This document shows, one piece after another, positions 16,884 through 26,577 of a stretch of DNA of 64,000 nucleotides. The position numbers were made by a program, and so were the translations under genes. The number at the start of each line of letters is the position of its first letter. Position 1 is the first letter of the stretch. This DNA is from Akkermansia massiliensis (lineage in GTDB: Bacteria > Verrucomicrobiota > Verrucomicrobiia > Verrucomicrobiales > Akkermansiaceae), in NCBI RefSeq assembly GCF_018847375.1, contig NZ_CP072036.1, positions 372,001 through 436,000 on the forward strand, read 5' to 3'. Below the pieces are notes generated by a model that saw only the letters and a program-made list of their open reading frames with translations, did not search any database and was not told the DNA's origin.

Positions 16884-18750
16884 ACTTCCGGAGCTGCTGG
16901 CAAGCATCCGCAGCCATGCAGACCTGATGAAAATCCCTGAATCGGAACTGCCCCGGCTCGCGGAAGAAATCCGGAACACCCTCATCCACTCCCTTTCCCT
17001 CACCGGCGGCCATCTGGGCCCCAACCTGGGCGTGGTGGAACTGAGCATTGCCCTTCACCGCGTCTTTGAAACACCGCGGGACAAAATCATCTTTGACGTT
17101 TCCCACCAGGCCTACGTCCATAAAATGCTCACGGGGCGCGCCCCGCTGATTCACACCATCCGCCAGCATGAAGGGCTCTCCGGCTTTGCCAAAATGTCGG
17201 AATCCCCCCATGACGCCTACGGCGCAGGCCACGCGGGCACGGCGCTTTCCGCCGCCCTGGGCATGTGCGCGGCCAGGGATCTGAAAGGGGAGGACTACCA
17301 TGTAGTAGCCGTAGCCGGGGATGCGGCGTTCACCTGCGGCACCACCCTGGAGGCGCTGAACAACATCAGCCAGACCACCAAGCGCTACATCACCATTCTG
17401 AACGACAATGAATGGGCCATTGATAAAAACGTGGGCGCGCTGGCAAAATACTTCAACTCCCTGCAAACCTCGGAAACCTTCTCCTGGCTGAGGGACAAGA
17501 CAGCCTCCTTCATTGAAAAGCTGGGAGGCACGCAGGCCAGGGACTTCGCCTTCAAGCTGGAAGGCACCACCAAGAACCTCATCTTCCCCTCCCTGCTCTT
17601 CAATAAATTCGGCTTGCGCTACTTCGGCCCCCTGGACGGGCACGACATCCCCACCCTCATCCGCACCCTTTCCTACATCAAGGACCTCAACGAACCCGTT
17701 ATCCTGCACGTGGTCACCCAGAAGGGGAAAGGCTACCAGCCCGCACTGGACAACCCCACCAAATTCCACGGCCTGGGCTCCTACTGCGTGCGGGACGGCG
17801 AAACGCAGGCAACCGCCACCCCCACCTTCTCCCACATCTTCGGTTCCACGCTGGTGGAAATGGCGCACGAGGACGAATCCGTCACGGCCATCACGGCCGC
17901 CATGGCCAGCGGCACCAAGCTGGACCTGTTCAAGGAAGCCTTCCCCAAGCGCTACTTTGACGTAGGCATTGCGGAAGAACACGGAGCCCTCTTTGCGTGC
18001 GGGCTGGCGGCGGAAGGCATGAAGCCCTACATCGCCATTTACTCCACCTTCATGCAGCGCTGCATTGACATGATCCAGCATGACGCCGCGCTACAAAAGC
18101 TGCCCGTGCGCTTCTGCATGGACCGCGCCGGGCTCTCCCCGGACGACGGCCCCACGCATCACGGCCTGTTTGACATCGCCATGATCCGCAGCATCCCGAA
18201 CATCGTCTTCATGCAACCCAAGGATGAAGCGGAATTCGTCCACATGCTCCGGACCATGAACCATTACCAGAACGGCCCCACCGTCATCCGCTATCCCCGG
18301 GGCTGCGGCGCCGGGGTCCCCCTTCCCTCCACGCCGGAAATCCTCCCCATCGGCAAGGCGGAAGTGCTCCAGACGGGGAAGGACGTGACCCTCGTTTCCC
18401 TGGGCACCATGATCGGCATCGCCCGGGAGACGGCAGCGCTGCTGGAAGCGCAGGGTCACACGGTCACCCTCATCAACGCCCGCTTCATCAAGCCTTTGGA
18501 TGACGAATGCATCCGCCGGCATGCGGCCTCCAGCCGGGTGGTCTGCACCTTTGAAGACCATTCCATCAGCGGCGGCTTCAACTCCGCCGTGCTTGAATCC
18601 CTGGAAGCCGGAGGCGTCACCACGCCCGTGGAAGCCATCGCATGGCCGGACCAGTTCATCGAACACGGTTCGGAACCCATCCTCAGAAAAAAATATGGAC
18701 TCACGGCGGAAGCCGCGCTACAAAAAATCATTCCCCACCTGAATTCCTGA
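16849..18750 (+). CDS. dxs: 1-deoxy-D-xylulose-5-phosphate synthase
   Basis: Thiamine-diphosphate enzyme condensing pyruvate and glyceraldehyde-3-phosphate, the first step of the MEP isoprenoid pathway. Motifs in order are GGHLGPNLGVVELSIALHR, DVSHQAYVHKML, the ThDP/Mg motif AVAGDAAFTCGTTLEALNN (GDAA in place of the common GDGA), and FGPLDGHD. Then come the pyrimidine-domain glutamate FDVGIAEEHGA and DRAGLSPDDGPTHHG. The 633-residue length is normal. The frame is open from 16783. Start choices are ATG 16849 (MNQTAMNSP, weak AGGATGGA upstream) or 16864; the difference is five residues. It overlaps the xseB 3' end. Confidence 0.95.
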   Translation: MNQTAMNSPLPELPELLASIRSHADLMKIPESELPRLAEEIRNTLIHSLSLTGGHLGPNLGVVELSIALHRVFETPRDKIIFDVSHQAYVHKMLTGRAPLIHTIRQHEGLSGFAKMSESPHDAYGAGHAGTALSAALGMCAARDLKGEDYHVVAVAGDAAFTCGTTLEALNNISQTTKRYITILNDNEWAIDKNVGALAKYFNSLQTSETFSWLRDKTASFIEKLGGTQARDFAFKLEGTTKNLIFPSLLFNKFGLRYFGPLDGHDIPTLIRTLSYIKDLNEPVILHVVTQKGKGYQPALDNPTKFHGLGSYCVRDGETQATATPTFSHIFGSTLVEMAHEDESVTAITAAMASGTKLDLFKEAFPKRYFDVGIAEEHGALFACGLAAEGMKPYIAIYSTFMQRCIDMIQHDAALQKLPVRFCMDRAGLSPDDGPTHHGLFDIAMIRSIPNIVFMQPKDEAEFVHMLRTMNHYQNGPTVIRYPRGCGAGVPLPSTPEILPIGKAEVLQTGKDVTLVSLGTMIGIARETAALLEAQGHTVTLINARFIKPLDDECIRRHAASSRVVCTFEDHSISGGFNSAVLESLEAGGVTTPVEAIAWPDQFIEHGSEPILRKKYGLTAEAALQKIIPHLNS

Positions 18751-18757
18751 CCCATCC

Positions 18758-19531
18758 ATGAAAGCATGCACCTTCCTACTGGCAGCCCTGACGCTTGCCC
18801 TTCTCCCCGCCTCCGCGCAGCAAACACCGCCGGAACCTCCGTCCCCGGCGTGGATTCAGGAATTCAACAGCCTGCCGGAAGCAACCAGAAAAAGCTACAT
18901 TGACCAATTCCGCAAGGCGGAACAGCTCTTTGCGCAGAAGAGAACCATGGAATGCCTCTTCTCCCTGACGGAGCTGGAAAAGCTTTATGCAGGAAACCCG
19001 GGCTTATACAATCTCCGCGGCGCATGCTACATTGAAATCCGCAACATTGAAAAGGCCCTGGAAAACTTTGAAAAGGCCCAGAAGCTGGATCCCTCCAACC
19101 TCACCATTCAGTTCAACCTGGCGGAAGCGCACTACGTCAATCATGACTATGCCAGGGCGCTGAAAGCCTTCACGGAGCTTCTGCCTCCCTTCAAGGACAA
19201 TCCCGGCATGACTCCCCTGCTGCAATTCAAGCGCTATATCTGCGCCCGCAAGCTGGACAACCGGCCCCTGGCCAAGGAACTGGAAAACCTGTACGGCCCG
19301 ATGGACGACACGCCGTACTACTACTGCACCCAGGCCATCATCAAATTCATGGGAGGAGACAAGGACGCCGCCCAGGAACAGCTCCTTTCCGCCATCCGCA
19401 TCCACGGAGGCACCAGCGCCATCCAGGCCTTTACGGACGCCATGACGGAAGCCGGCATCCTGCCCTCCCCCTACGGGCAGACCGTCCCAACGGAACAACC
19501 GGCTAAAACAGGGCTGGAAAAACGCCGCTGA
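18758..19531 (+). CDS. Secreted tetratricopeptide-repeat protein
   Basis: Function unknown. The 257-residue product has a Sec signal peptide (MKACTFLLAALTLALLPASAQ, cut probably after SAQ) and two to four TPR units around residues 75-150. These include NLRGACYIEIRNIEKALENF, then EKAQKLDPSN and FNLAEAHYVNHDYARALKAF. A Pro/Thr-rich C-terminus follows. It lies 7 bases after dxs and its stop overlaps the recO ATG (TGATG), so it shares the operon. TPR arrays usually scaffold protein complexes; a periplasmic scaffold is inference. Confidence 0.75.
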   Translation: MKACTFLLAALTLALLPASAQQTPPEPPSPAWIQEFNSLPEATRKSYIDQFRKAEQLFAQKRTMECLFSLTELEKLYAGNPGLYNLRGACYIEIRNIEKALENFEKAQKLDPSNLTIQFNLAEAHYVNHDYARALKAFTELLPPFKDNPGMTPLLQFKRYICARKLDNRPLAKELENLYGPMDDTPYYYCTQAIIKFMGGDKDAAQEQLLSAIRIHGGTSAIQAFTDAMTEAGILPSPYGQTVPTEQPAKTGLEKRR

Positions 19532-20067
19532 TGAATGCGGAAGCGACGGTCCTGAAGCTCTATCCCCTCGGAGAGAACGGCCTGATTGTCGTCTGGTGCA
19601 CGGAGGAAGGCATCATCAGAACGGCGGCCAAAAGCGCCAGAAAGCCCAACAGCCCCTTTGCCGGGCGCCTGGACCTCTTCTACCAGTGCCGCATGCAGTG
19701 GACGCAGGCAAAAACGGGAGACCTGCACTCCCTGACTTCCGCAGACCTGCTCTCCCCCCGCCTGCCCCTCCGGAAAAGCTACCTCCGGCTCAGCGCAGCA
19801 GGCTACTTCGCGCGCCTGTTTCTCCAAATGCTGGAGCCGGACACGCCCATCCCGGAATTCTACGACCTCCTGCAACGGGCATACGCCTATCTGGAAAACA
19901 ACGACCCCACCCTCCGCGCCGTCCTGCACTTTGAACAGGAACTCGCGCGGCTGCACGGCATCGCGCATCCCGGCATTCCGGCGCACGTCATTCTGAAATC
20001 CCACTTCGGCAAGCTTCCCCCGCAGCGGGAAAAACTGCTCGGCAGCCTGGAACAAAAAGAAAACTGA
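19531..20067 (+). CDS. recO: RecO-like DNA repair protein, short form
   Basis: RecO anneals single strands and, with RecR, loads RecA onto SSB-coated DNA. The 178-residue product shows the N-terminal OB fold (ATVLKLYPLGENGLIVVWCT, then GIIRTAAKSARKPNSPFAGRL). The helical middle domain has LRKSYLRLSAAGYFARLFLQ. It ends where longer RecO proteins (about 240 residues) continue into a zinc-finger-containing C-terminal half. No CxxC pair is present and no continuation was seen in other frames. A short RecO is plausible in this phylum. The start overlaps the TPR gene stop. Confidence 0.75.
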   Translation: MNAEATVLKLYPLGENGLIVVWCTEEGIIRTAAKSARKPNSPFAGRLDLFYQCRMQWTQAKTGDLHSLTSADLLSPRLPLRKSYLRLSAAGYFARLFLQMLEPDTPIPEFYDLLQRAYAYLENNDPTLRAVLHFEQELARLHGIAHPGIPAHVILKSHFGKLPPQREKLLGSLEQKEN

Positions 20068-20169
20068 ACAACATGCCGCATCCTTTTTCACCAGCCGCAC
20101 GGACTTCCATCCTCCCATCCAACTCCTCCTTCCCTCCGGGGAAGGATACGGATTGTTCCGTGCGCGTGA

Positions 20170-20199
20170 TTGACTTGTCCGCGGCCTTCGGGCAAAATC
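20170..20199 (+). promoter_or_regulatory. Possible promoter of the LptF/G-type gene
   Basis: TTGACT (20170-20175) and AAAATC (20194-20199) are spaced by 18 bases. The first box is good and the second is weak. Transcription would start about 15 bases before the ATG at 20219. Confidence 0.3.
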
Positions 20200-20218
20200 T
20201 CCGGCACGGTTTTACTGC

Positions 20219-21310
20219 ATGAAGATCTTTGACAGATACATTGCCCGCCAGCTGCTGGGTGTTACGGCCCTGGGGGTGATGGCCCTGAGCGCCCTGCTGC
20301 TCCTGGGCAACCTGTTCAAGGAACTGCGCCCCCTTCTGGTGGAAAACAAGGCGCCCATCAGCATCGTTCTGGAATTCATCTTCCAGGTAATACCCTTCTC
20401 GCTGATGTTCTCCATTCCATGGGGATTCCTGACGGCCGTGCTGCTGGTATACGGACGCCTGGCCTCGGACAACGAACTCACCTCCATGCGCATGTCCGGC
20501 ATGAGCCTGTGGCGTCTGAGCGCCCCCGCCATCGCCATCGGCATCGCCCTCTCCGGCCTCTGCTACTGGATCAACATAGACATCGCGCCCCGCGCCAAGC
20601 AATCCATTTCCGAACTGCTCATCAAGGCCGCCTCCATCAACCCGAAGGGGCTTCTCAATGAAGGACAGGCCATCACCAAATTCGATAATCTGGAAATCTA
20701 CATTGACAAGCGCGTGGACGACGTCATCCACGGCATGCACATCTATCAGAAGGCGGACGACAAATCCCCCGCCGTGGCCATGCACTCGGAACGCGTGACC
20801 ATGGACTTCTCTCCCGAGAAAAAAACCCTTTACCTGCACCTCATCAATCCGCTCATCACCACGCAGGAAAAGGACTCCATCTCCCAAAGCGTGACCATGG
20901 ATGAAATGCCCCTGAGCATCAACCTGGACAAATCCCGCTCCCGGCGCATCAAGGCCAACCGCTTCACCAACCGGGAAATCAGGGAAGCCCTGAACACGCC
21001 CGGCTATCTGGATAAAAAACAGACCACGGAATTCGCCACGGAACTGCCCAGGCGCGCCTCCTTCTCCCTGGCCTGCATCGTCTTTGCCCTCATTGGCGTG
21101 CCCCTGGCCATCAACACCCGCAGAAAAGACACCTCCACGGGATTTGCCCTGGGCATCCTGATCGCCTCCCTCTACTTTGTGGCCCTGATCTTTGCGGACC
21201 TGTCCCGGAAAAGCGACACGATGCTCCCCTACATCCTGCTATGGCTTCCCAACGTCATCACGATCGCCGTGGCGCTGTACCTTCACAATCAGGCCAGGCA
21301 CAAGGGATAA
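20219..21310 (+). CDS. LptF/LptG family lipopolysaccharide export permease
   Basis: Inner-membrane subunit of the LptBFG extractor that feeds LPS to the LptC-A-D bridge. The 363-residue product has the YjgP/YjgQ layout. Helices are near residues 12-33, 55-80 and 98-118, then a periplasmic beta-jellyroll domain (about 120-265), then three C-terminal helices from FSLACIVFALIGVPLAI onwards. RLASDNELTSMRMSGMSLWR is the family's cytoplasmic coupling segment. Whether it is LptF or LptG cannot be told without the partner, which is not adjacent. Confidence 0.88.
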   Translation: MKIFDRYIARQLLGVTALGVMALSALLLLGNLFKELRPLLVENKAPISIVLEFIFQVIPFSLMFSIPWGFLTAVLLVYGRLASDNELTSMRMSGMSLWRLSAPAIAIGIALSGLCYWINIDIAPRAKQSISELLIKAASINPKGLLNEGQAITKFDNLEIYIDKRVDDVIHGMHIYQKADDKSPAVAMHSERVTMDFSPEKKTLYLHLINPLITTQEKDSISQSVTMDEMPLSINLDKSRSRRIKANRFTNREIREALNTPGYLDKKQTTEFATELPRRASFSLACIVFALIGVPLAINTRRKDTSTGFALGILIASLYFVALIFADLSRKSDTMLPYILLWLPNVITIAVALYLHNQARHKG

Positions 21311-21376
21311 GCCCCCGGCGGAAGCGCCCGCCGTTGGCGCGGAATTAGCTTTCACAGCTCCGGCCCTTCGGGTAAC

Positions 21377-22780
21377 ATGGCGCGCATGCAGCACGTCCCC
21401 ACCATCGCCATCGTAGGCAGGCCCAATGTCGGGAAATCCGCCATCTTCAACAGAATGGCCGGAAGGCGCATCGCCATCGTGCATGATGAACCCGGCGTCA
21501 CTCGCGACCGGCTCTCCGCCCCCTGCAAGATTACGGACCGCGCCTGTAAAATCATGGATACGGGCGGCATCGGCGCGCGCCTGAGCGACGGCTTTGCGGA
21601 ACAGGTGGCGGCAGAGGCGGACATAGCCATGAAAACGGCGGACCTCATCCTCTTCGTGCTGGACTGCCGGGACCACCTCACCCCCATTGACCAGAGCATT
21701 GCGGACCACCTCCGCAAGTCGGACGTTCCCGTCATCCTCCTGCTCAACAAGGCGGACCATGAAAAGCAGGACCTGAACCTGGGCGAATTCGCCGGACTTG
21801 GCTTTGACGACCATATCTTTCTCTCCGCCGCCCACGGCAGGGGCTTCTCCGAACTCGCCTCCCGGCTGGACGACTTCCTCAAACAGGAGGGCGCCCCGCT
21901 GAAAGAAGAACTGGAGGAAGAACCGGAAGACGGGGAGGACGCCGCCCCCCCCATCAAGGTGGCCGTCGTTGGACGCCCCAACGCGGGCAAATCCTCCCTG
22001 GTCAACGCCATCCTCCGGGACAAGCGCACCATCGTCTCCGACGTGGCGGGCACCACCCGCGACGCCATTGACGTCCCCTACCTGCACGACGGCCAGCCCT
22101 ACGTGCTGATCGACACCGCCGGCATGCGCCCGCGCTCCCGGCGGAACACCTCCGTGGAAGTCTTTTCCGCCATGCGCAGTGAAAAAGCCATCCGCCGGGC
22201 GGACATCTGCCTGCTGGTCATTGACATTGCGGCAGGCATCACGCAGCAGGACCGCCGTATCGCCGGCATCATTGCGGAGGAAGGGAAACCCTGCATCATC
22301 ATCGTGAACAAATTCGACCTCTTCCACCCGAATGCCCCGCGCAAGGACCGCATGGCGGAAGTGGAGGAACAGGTGCGCAGGGAACTCTTCTTCATCAACT
22401 ATGCGCCCTTCATCGCCACCTCCGCAAAAAAAGCGGAGGGCGTGGAAATCATCTTCAAGGTCATCACGCGCATCCGCCGGGAATCCCGTAACCTGCCCAC
22501 CACCGGACAGCTCAACCGCCTCATCCAGCTTGCCCAGCAGATGAACCCTCCCGGCACCGCCAGCGGCTCCACCAGAAGACTGAAAATCTACTACGTCACC
22601 ACGGCGGTGGACCCCAAGTACAACACCATTCCCGTCCCGCGCTACGTCCTCTTCGTCAATGACAAGAACCTGCTCACGGACAGCTACTCCCAGTACCTGC
22701 GCAACAAAATCAGGGAAGCCTACCCCGCTCCCGGCATCCCGGTCATCTTCTCTGCCCGCTCGCGCGTGCGCAATGACTGA
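21377..22780 (+). CDS. der: Ribosome-associated GTPase Der (EngA)
   Basis: Tandem-GTPase factor for 50S subunit maturation. The 467-residue product has G domain 1 (GRPNVGKSAIFNRMAG near residue 14, then DTGGIG and NKADH). A Glu/Asp-rich linker follows at about residues 175-195 (EEELEEEPEDGED). G domain 2 has GRPNAGKSSLVNAI, DVAGTTRDAIDVP and NKFDLF. The C-terminal KH-like domain has KIYYVTTAVDPKYNTIPVPRYVLF split by the usual loop. A second ATG nine bases in (MQHVPT) is an alternative start. Confidence 0.95.
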   Translation: MARMQHVPTIAIVGRPNVGKSAIFNRMAGRRIAIVHDEPGVTRDRLSAPCKITDRACKIMDTGGIGARLSDGFAEQVAAEADIAMKTADLILFVLDCRDHLTPIDQSIADHLRKSDVPVILLLNKADHEKQDLNLGEFAGLGFDDHIFLSAAHGRGFSELASRLDDFLKQEGAPLKEELEEEPEDGEDAAPPIKVAVVGRPNAGKSSLVNAILRDKRTIVSDVAGTTRDAIDVPYLHDGQPYVLIDTAGMRPRSRRNTSVEVFSAMRSEKAIRRADICLLVIDIAAGITQQDRRIAGIIAEEGKPCIIIVNKFDLFHPNAPRKDRMAEVEEQVRRELFFINYAPFIATSAKKAEGVEIIFKVITRIRRESRNLPTTGQLNRLIQLAQQMNPPGTASGSTRRLKIYYVTTAVDPKYNTIPVPRYVLFVNDKNLLTDSYSQYLRNKIREAYPAPGIPVIFSARSRVRND

Positions 22781-22798
22781 CAATCCCGCCTTCTCCGC

Positions 22799-23776
22799 AT
22801 GCTCTCCGTCAGGAACCTCAGCGCCTCCTTCCACACCAGGGCCGGCATCGTCCGGGCGGTGAGAAACGTGTCCTTTGACGTGGCGCCGGGGGAAACGCTC
22901 GGCATCGTGGGGGAATCCGGATCCGGAAAATCCGTCACCTGCTACTCCATGATGGGGCTCATCCCAATGCCTCCGGGCCGCATTGAAAGCGGTTCCGCCA
23001 TGCTGGACGGCACGGACCTGCTTCATTGTCCGGAAAAGGAACTCCGTTCCATCCGCGGCAAGCGCATCTCCATGATCTTCCAGGATCCCATGTCCTCCCT
23101 CAACCCGTACCTGACCATCGGGGAGCAGGTGGCGGAACCCCTCGTCATTCATGAGGGAGCCGGCAAAAAAGAGGCGCGCGACCGCGCGCTGGAACAGCTT
23201 GCCCTGGTAGGAATACCGGACGCGGAACAGCGCATGGACGCCTATCCCCATCAATTCTCCGGAGGCATGCGCCAGCGCGTCATGATCGCCATGGCCCTCA
23301 TCACCAGGCCGGAAATCCTCATTGCGGACGAGCCCACTACTGCCCTTGACGTCACCGTGCAGAAGCAGGTGCTTGACCTCATCAGAAAACTTCAGCAGGA
23401 CATGGGCACCTCCGTCATCCTCATCACGCATGACCTCGGCGTGGTGCGCCAATATGCGGACCGCATCAACGTCATGTACGCAGGCCGCATTGTTGAAAGC
23501 GCCCCGGCGCGGGAGCTTTTGGAACATCCCCGGCACGCCTACACCAGGGCCCTGATGAAATCCATTCCCGGACTCCATGCGAAAGGCTCTCCCCTCTACA
23601 CCATTCCCGGACTGCCCCCCAACATGATGCAGGAACCTTGCGGATGCAGCTTCCGCCCCAGAAACACCCTCGGAAACCCGGAACTCTGCCTGACGGACCG
23701 GGAGCCGGAGCTGGTGGAAATATCTCCGGGGTACTCAGTCCAGAACTGTCCGGGATGCCTGGCCGGGAATCAGTAA
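22799..23776 (+). CDS. Oligopeptide/dipeptide ABC transporter ATP-binding protein (OppD/DppD type), orphan
   Basis: ATPase of a peptide- or nickel-type importer. The 325-residue product has Walker [20 protein letters not shown], the Q-loop [12 protein letters not shown], signature [16 protein letters not shown], Walker [15 protein letters not shown] and H-loop ITHDLGVV. The oligopeptide C-terminal extension carries the Cys pattern EPCGCSF, LC and NCPGC usual for this subfamily. No OppB, C, A or F partner is in the window, so the permease must be encoded elsewhere. It lies 18 bases after der. Confidence 0.85.
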   Translation: MLSVRNLSASFHTRAGIVRAVRNVSFDVAPGETLGIVGESGSGKSVTCYSMMGLIPMPPGRIESGSAMLDGTDLLHCPEKELRSIRGKRISMIFQDPMSSLNPYLTIGEQVAEPLVIHEGAGKKEARDRALEQLALVGIPDAEQRMDAYPHQFSGGMRQRVMIAMALITRPEILIADEPTTALDVTVQKQVLDLIRKLQQDMGTSVILITHDLGVVRQYADRINVMYAGRIVESAPARELLEHPRHAYTRALMKSIPGLHAKGSPLYTIPGLPPNMMQEPCGCSFRPRNTLGNPELCLTDREPELVEISPGYSVQNCPGCLAGNQ

Positions 23777-24549
<773 letters not shown>

Positions 24550-25179
24550 CTAAAACCCGCAACAAAAACAATCAATATTTTTATAAAAATTACCAACATG
24601 GACCCCGTCCACCAGCACATGGTTCGCCTGAATGGCCACGGGCATCATCAGCCTGCCGGAAACGTCCGCCTCCATCTTCCCCCAATGGATGAGGGGAAGG
24701 TACTGCCCCCGGAACACCCTGTAGGCGCTGGCCACCTGCGTAAATGGAATCCACGGCAGGCAGCTGAACACGGCAATATCCGTCCGATGGCAGGGATTCG
24801 CCCGGGCCGGAGCCTGCTTGGCCGCCTGAATGAGCGGAACGGCATGCTCCAGAAAATCAGCCAGCTCCGCCCGGTACTCTACTAAAATCTGGGTGAATTC
24901 CCCATCCGCCGCCAGCACCGGAACCAGGGCGTCCACGGATTCATATTCCCACACCTCTCCTTCCTCCACCCTCTGGCGCAGTTGGGGAATCTTATTCACC
25001 GCCTTCAACAGCACAAACAGGCACAGGGCGAAAAAGGAAATCCCCTCCTGTTTCGCATAACGGTACAAGGCATCCACCCGCACGGGAGACGTGATGGAAA
25101 ACATGGGACATTCAAACGTCTGGAAATACTCGTAATGGGACCTTCGCGGCCAGGAAGCGATTTCTATTTTCTTTTTCAT
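24550..25179 (-). CDS. Chloramphenicol acetyltransferase-like protein (type A CAT fold)
   Basis: CoA-dependent O-acetyltransferase family of trimeric cytoplasmic enzymes. The 209 residues start MKKKIEIASWPRRSHYEYF, the usual CAT N-terminus. They continue through SFFALCLFVLLKAVNKIPQLRQR and the active-site motif NHVLVDGVHVGNF, where the second position keeps the catalytic histidine of HHxxxDG. Genuine drug resistance is not assured: many CAT-like proteins in gut bacteria have other acceptors. The frame is open to 25212 but MKKK at 25179 fits the family. It starts 4 bases after the upstream DUF805 gene stop. It ends in TAG, with the four-helix-bundle frame continuing directly after. Confidence 0.8.
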   Translation of the reverse strand: MKKKIEIASWPRRSHYEYFQTFECPMFSITSPVRVDALYRYAKQEGISFFALCLFVLLKAVNKIPQLRQRVEEGEVWEYESVDALVPVLAADGEFTQILVEYRAELADFLEHAVPLIQAAKQAPARANPCHRTDIAVFSCLPWIPFTQVASAYRVFRGQYLPLIHWGKMEADVSGRLMMPVAIQANHVLVDGVHVGNFYKNIDCFCCGF

Positions 25180-25183
25180 GCAC

Positions 25184-25903
25184 TTATTTTCTATTCCAGG
25201 AAGGCTCTCCATAGATGTTTTTGCGCTTTTGCTCCGGCAGCAAAAGACTGAACAGGACGGGAGCAGTCAAGACAGCTATGCCCGTAAATATTCCCCCTAC
25301 AAGATCCCAGCAAAAGGACATTGCCAGAAACTTTCCCTTAAAAGAACAAATCAGGACTGCTATCCATACCGGCCAGACGATCGCCAACCAGCCCCCATCC
25401 AGCCCGGCATCATGAAAACGTCTGACGCCCAGCGCAATGAAGCAAAACAAGAAGAAAAACAACAGCAACAACCCCGACAGAAGAGCAAAAAGCATCCCAA
25501 AAGGAAGAGGTTCAAAAACATCGCAGGCTCCACAAAAACAAACTATCCAGACGAGAGGAGCAGACGCCAGAAGTGCGCCGTAGGTAACAGCCGCTTCCCG
25601 GCGCGAGGAACGGGACTGCATCACCAGCAGGGAAAAAAACCACTTAAAACGACTTCTTCTGCCGCATTTCCATATTTTGCCCACTTTCATCCATTCCCCG
25701 GTTCCGGAATACCGCTCCTTGAGCAACTTCCATTCCGGCGGAGCTCCCGGAATGTCTCCTATCCATATCCAGTCTTCCGAACGCTCCTCCCTGACCATCA
25801 GTCCCAGCGGTAATCCGGCATAGCGGACTTCCCTAACCAGGAAATCAAAATCGGACGGCCCATGCAATTCCCCATCCGGCGTATGGTAATAATAACGTTT
25901 CAC
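25184..25903 (-). CDS. GYF-like/DUF805 membrane protein (first paralogue)
   Basis: Function unknown. A GTG at 25903 with AGGAG five bases upstream (25909-25913) sets the start, although the frame is open to 26110. The 239-residue product begins VKRYYYHTPDGELHGPSDFDFLV, a GYF_2-type small domain also found at the start of the gene at 26578. Three or four membrane helices typical of DUF805 follow, with ALGVRRFHDAGLDGGWL as the family's conserved loop. GYF-like domains bind proline-rich or hydrophobic peptides in other systems; here that is inference. Confidence 0.75.
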   Translation of the reverse strand: MKRYYYHTPDGELHGPSDFDFLVREVRYAGLPLGLMVREERSEDWIWIGDIPGAPPEWKLLKERYSGTGEWMKVGKIWKCGRRSRFKWFFSLLVMQSRSSRREAAVTYGALLASAPLVWIVCFCGACDVFEPLPFGMLFALLSGLLLLFFFLFCFIALGVRRFHDAGLDGGWLAIVWPVWIAVLICSFKGKFLAMSFCWDLVGGIFTGIAVLTAPVLFSLLLPEQKRKNIYGEPSWNRK

Positions 25904-25905
25904 AA

Positions 25906-26469
25906 TCACTCCTTTCCTTCCGTTCTTTCCCCGGTTCGCCCGGAAATGCCGGACCGGCTGTTGCCGGGAACACATCCCAGCGCAAGCGGCGCCACGGCAC
26001 AAAACAGAAACATGCAGAAAAACATGGCGCCGCAAATTAAAAGGGAGGCATTCCCTCCCGCCGCAGCCCGCGCCCATCCGTACACATGATAAAAGCCCGT
26101 CTCCGCACATCCCAAGGAAGCCGCGTAAACGGGAACCGCCCAGAGGAGGCCCAGATCAAGATCACGGAGCCTGCGAAAAACAAGTCCCAGGCATGGAACA
26201 AGCATGGCCGCACTCAAACACGCCAGGTTTATTCCATGCTCAGCCGTTACCATAAAACGCGGATGAATACTCCCATTCACCGCGGCCCAATATCCTGAAA
26301 AAACCAGCGTCCCCATGCACGCGCCATAAAACAGCCACGCGTATAAATATGAGGCGCTGGAAATGCGGCCGGACCAAGAAAACAGCCACCTCCATCTTGC
26401 CGCCATCCATTCAGGCAAGCTGAACTTCCTTTCAGAAAAAGGACCAGGACTGGAAGAAGACAGGTTCAC
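25906..26469 (-). CDS. DUF805-like membrane protein (second paralogue)
   Basis: Function unknown. The 187-residue product lacks the GYF-like domain. It has an N-terminal cytoplasmic stretch followed by four helices (LYAWLFYGACMGTLVFSGYW, LACLSAAMLVPCLGLVF, and two more). The short conserved loop FRRLRDLDLGLLW corresponds to the DUF805 RRLHD motif. It ends 2 bases before the GTG of the downstream paralogue, so the two are co-translated. The three tandem copies look like a local duplication with one domain loss. Confidence 0.65.
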   Translation of the reverse strand: MNLSSSSPGPFSERKFSLPEWMAARWRWLFSWSGRISSASYLYAWLFYGACMGTLVFSGYWAAVNGSIHPRFMVTAEHGINLACLSAAMLVPCLGLVFRRLRDLDLGLLWAVPVYAASLGCAETGFYHVYGWARAAAGGNASLLICGAMFFCMFLFCAVAPLALGCVPGNSRSGISGRTGERTEGKE

Positions 26470-26577
26470 GGGAAAGCCCTTTCAGTCAAACACGCATTAC
26501 GGGGTTTGTCGATATTATCCTCCCTTTCCGGCGAAGGGAAAAATCCCCGGTTCTTCTCTGTCCGGGAAACGGAACGG

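Noticed and set aside
24550..25179. Mobile antibiotic-resistance cassette
   Set aside because: The CAT-like gene has no flanking IS, integron site or distinct base composition, and its neighbours are chromosomal paralogues.
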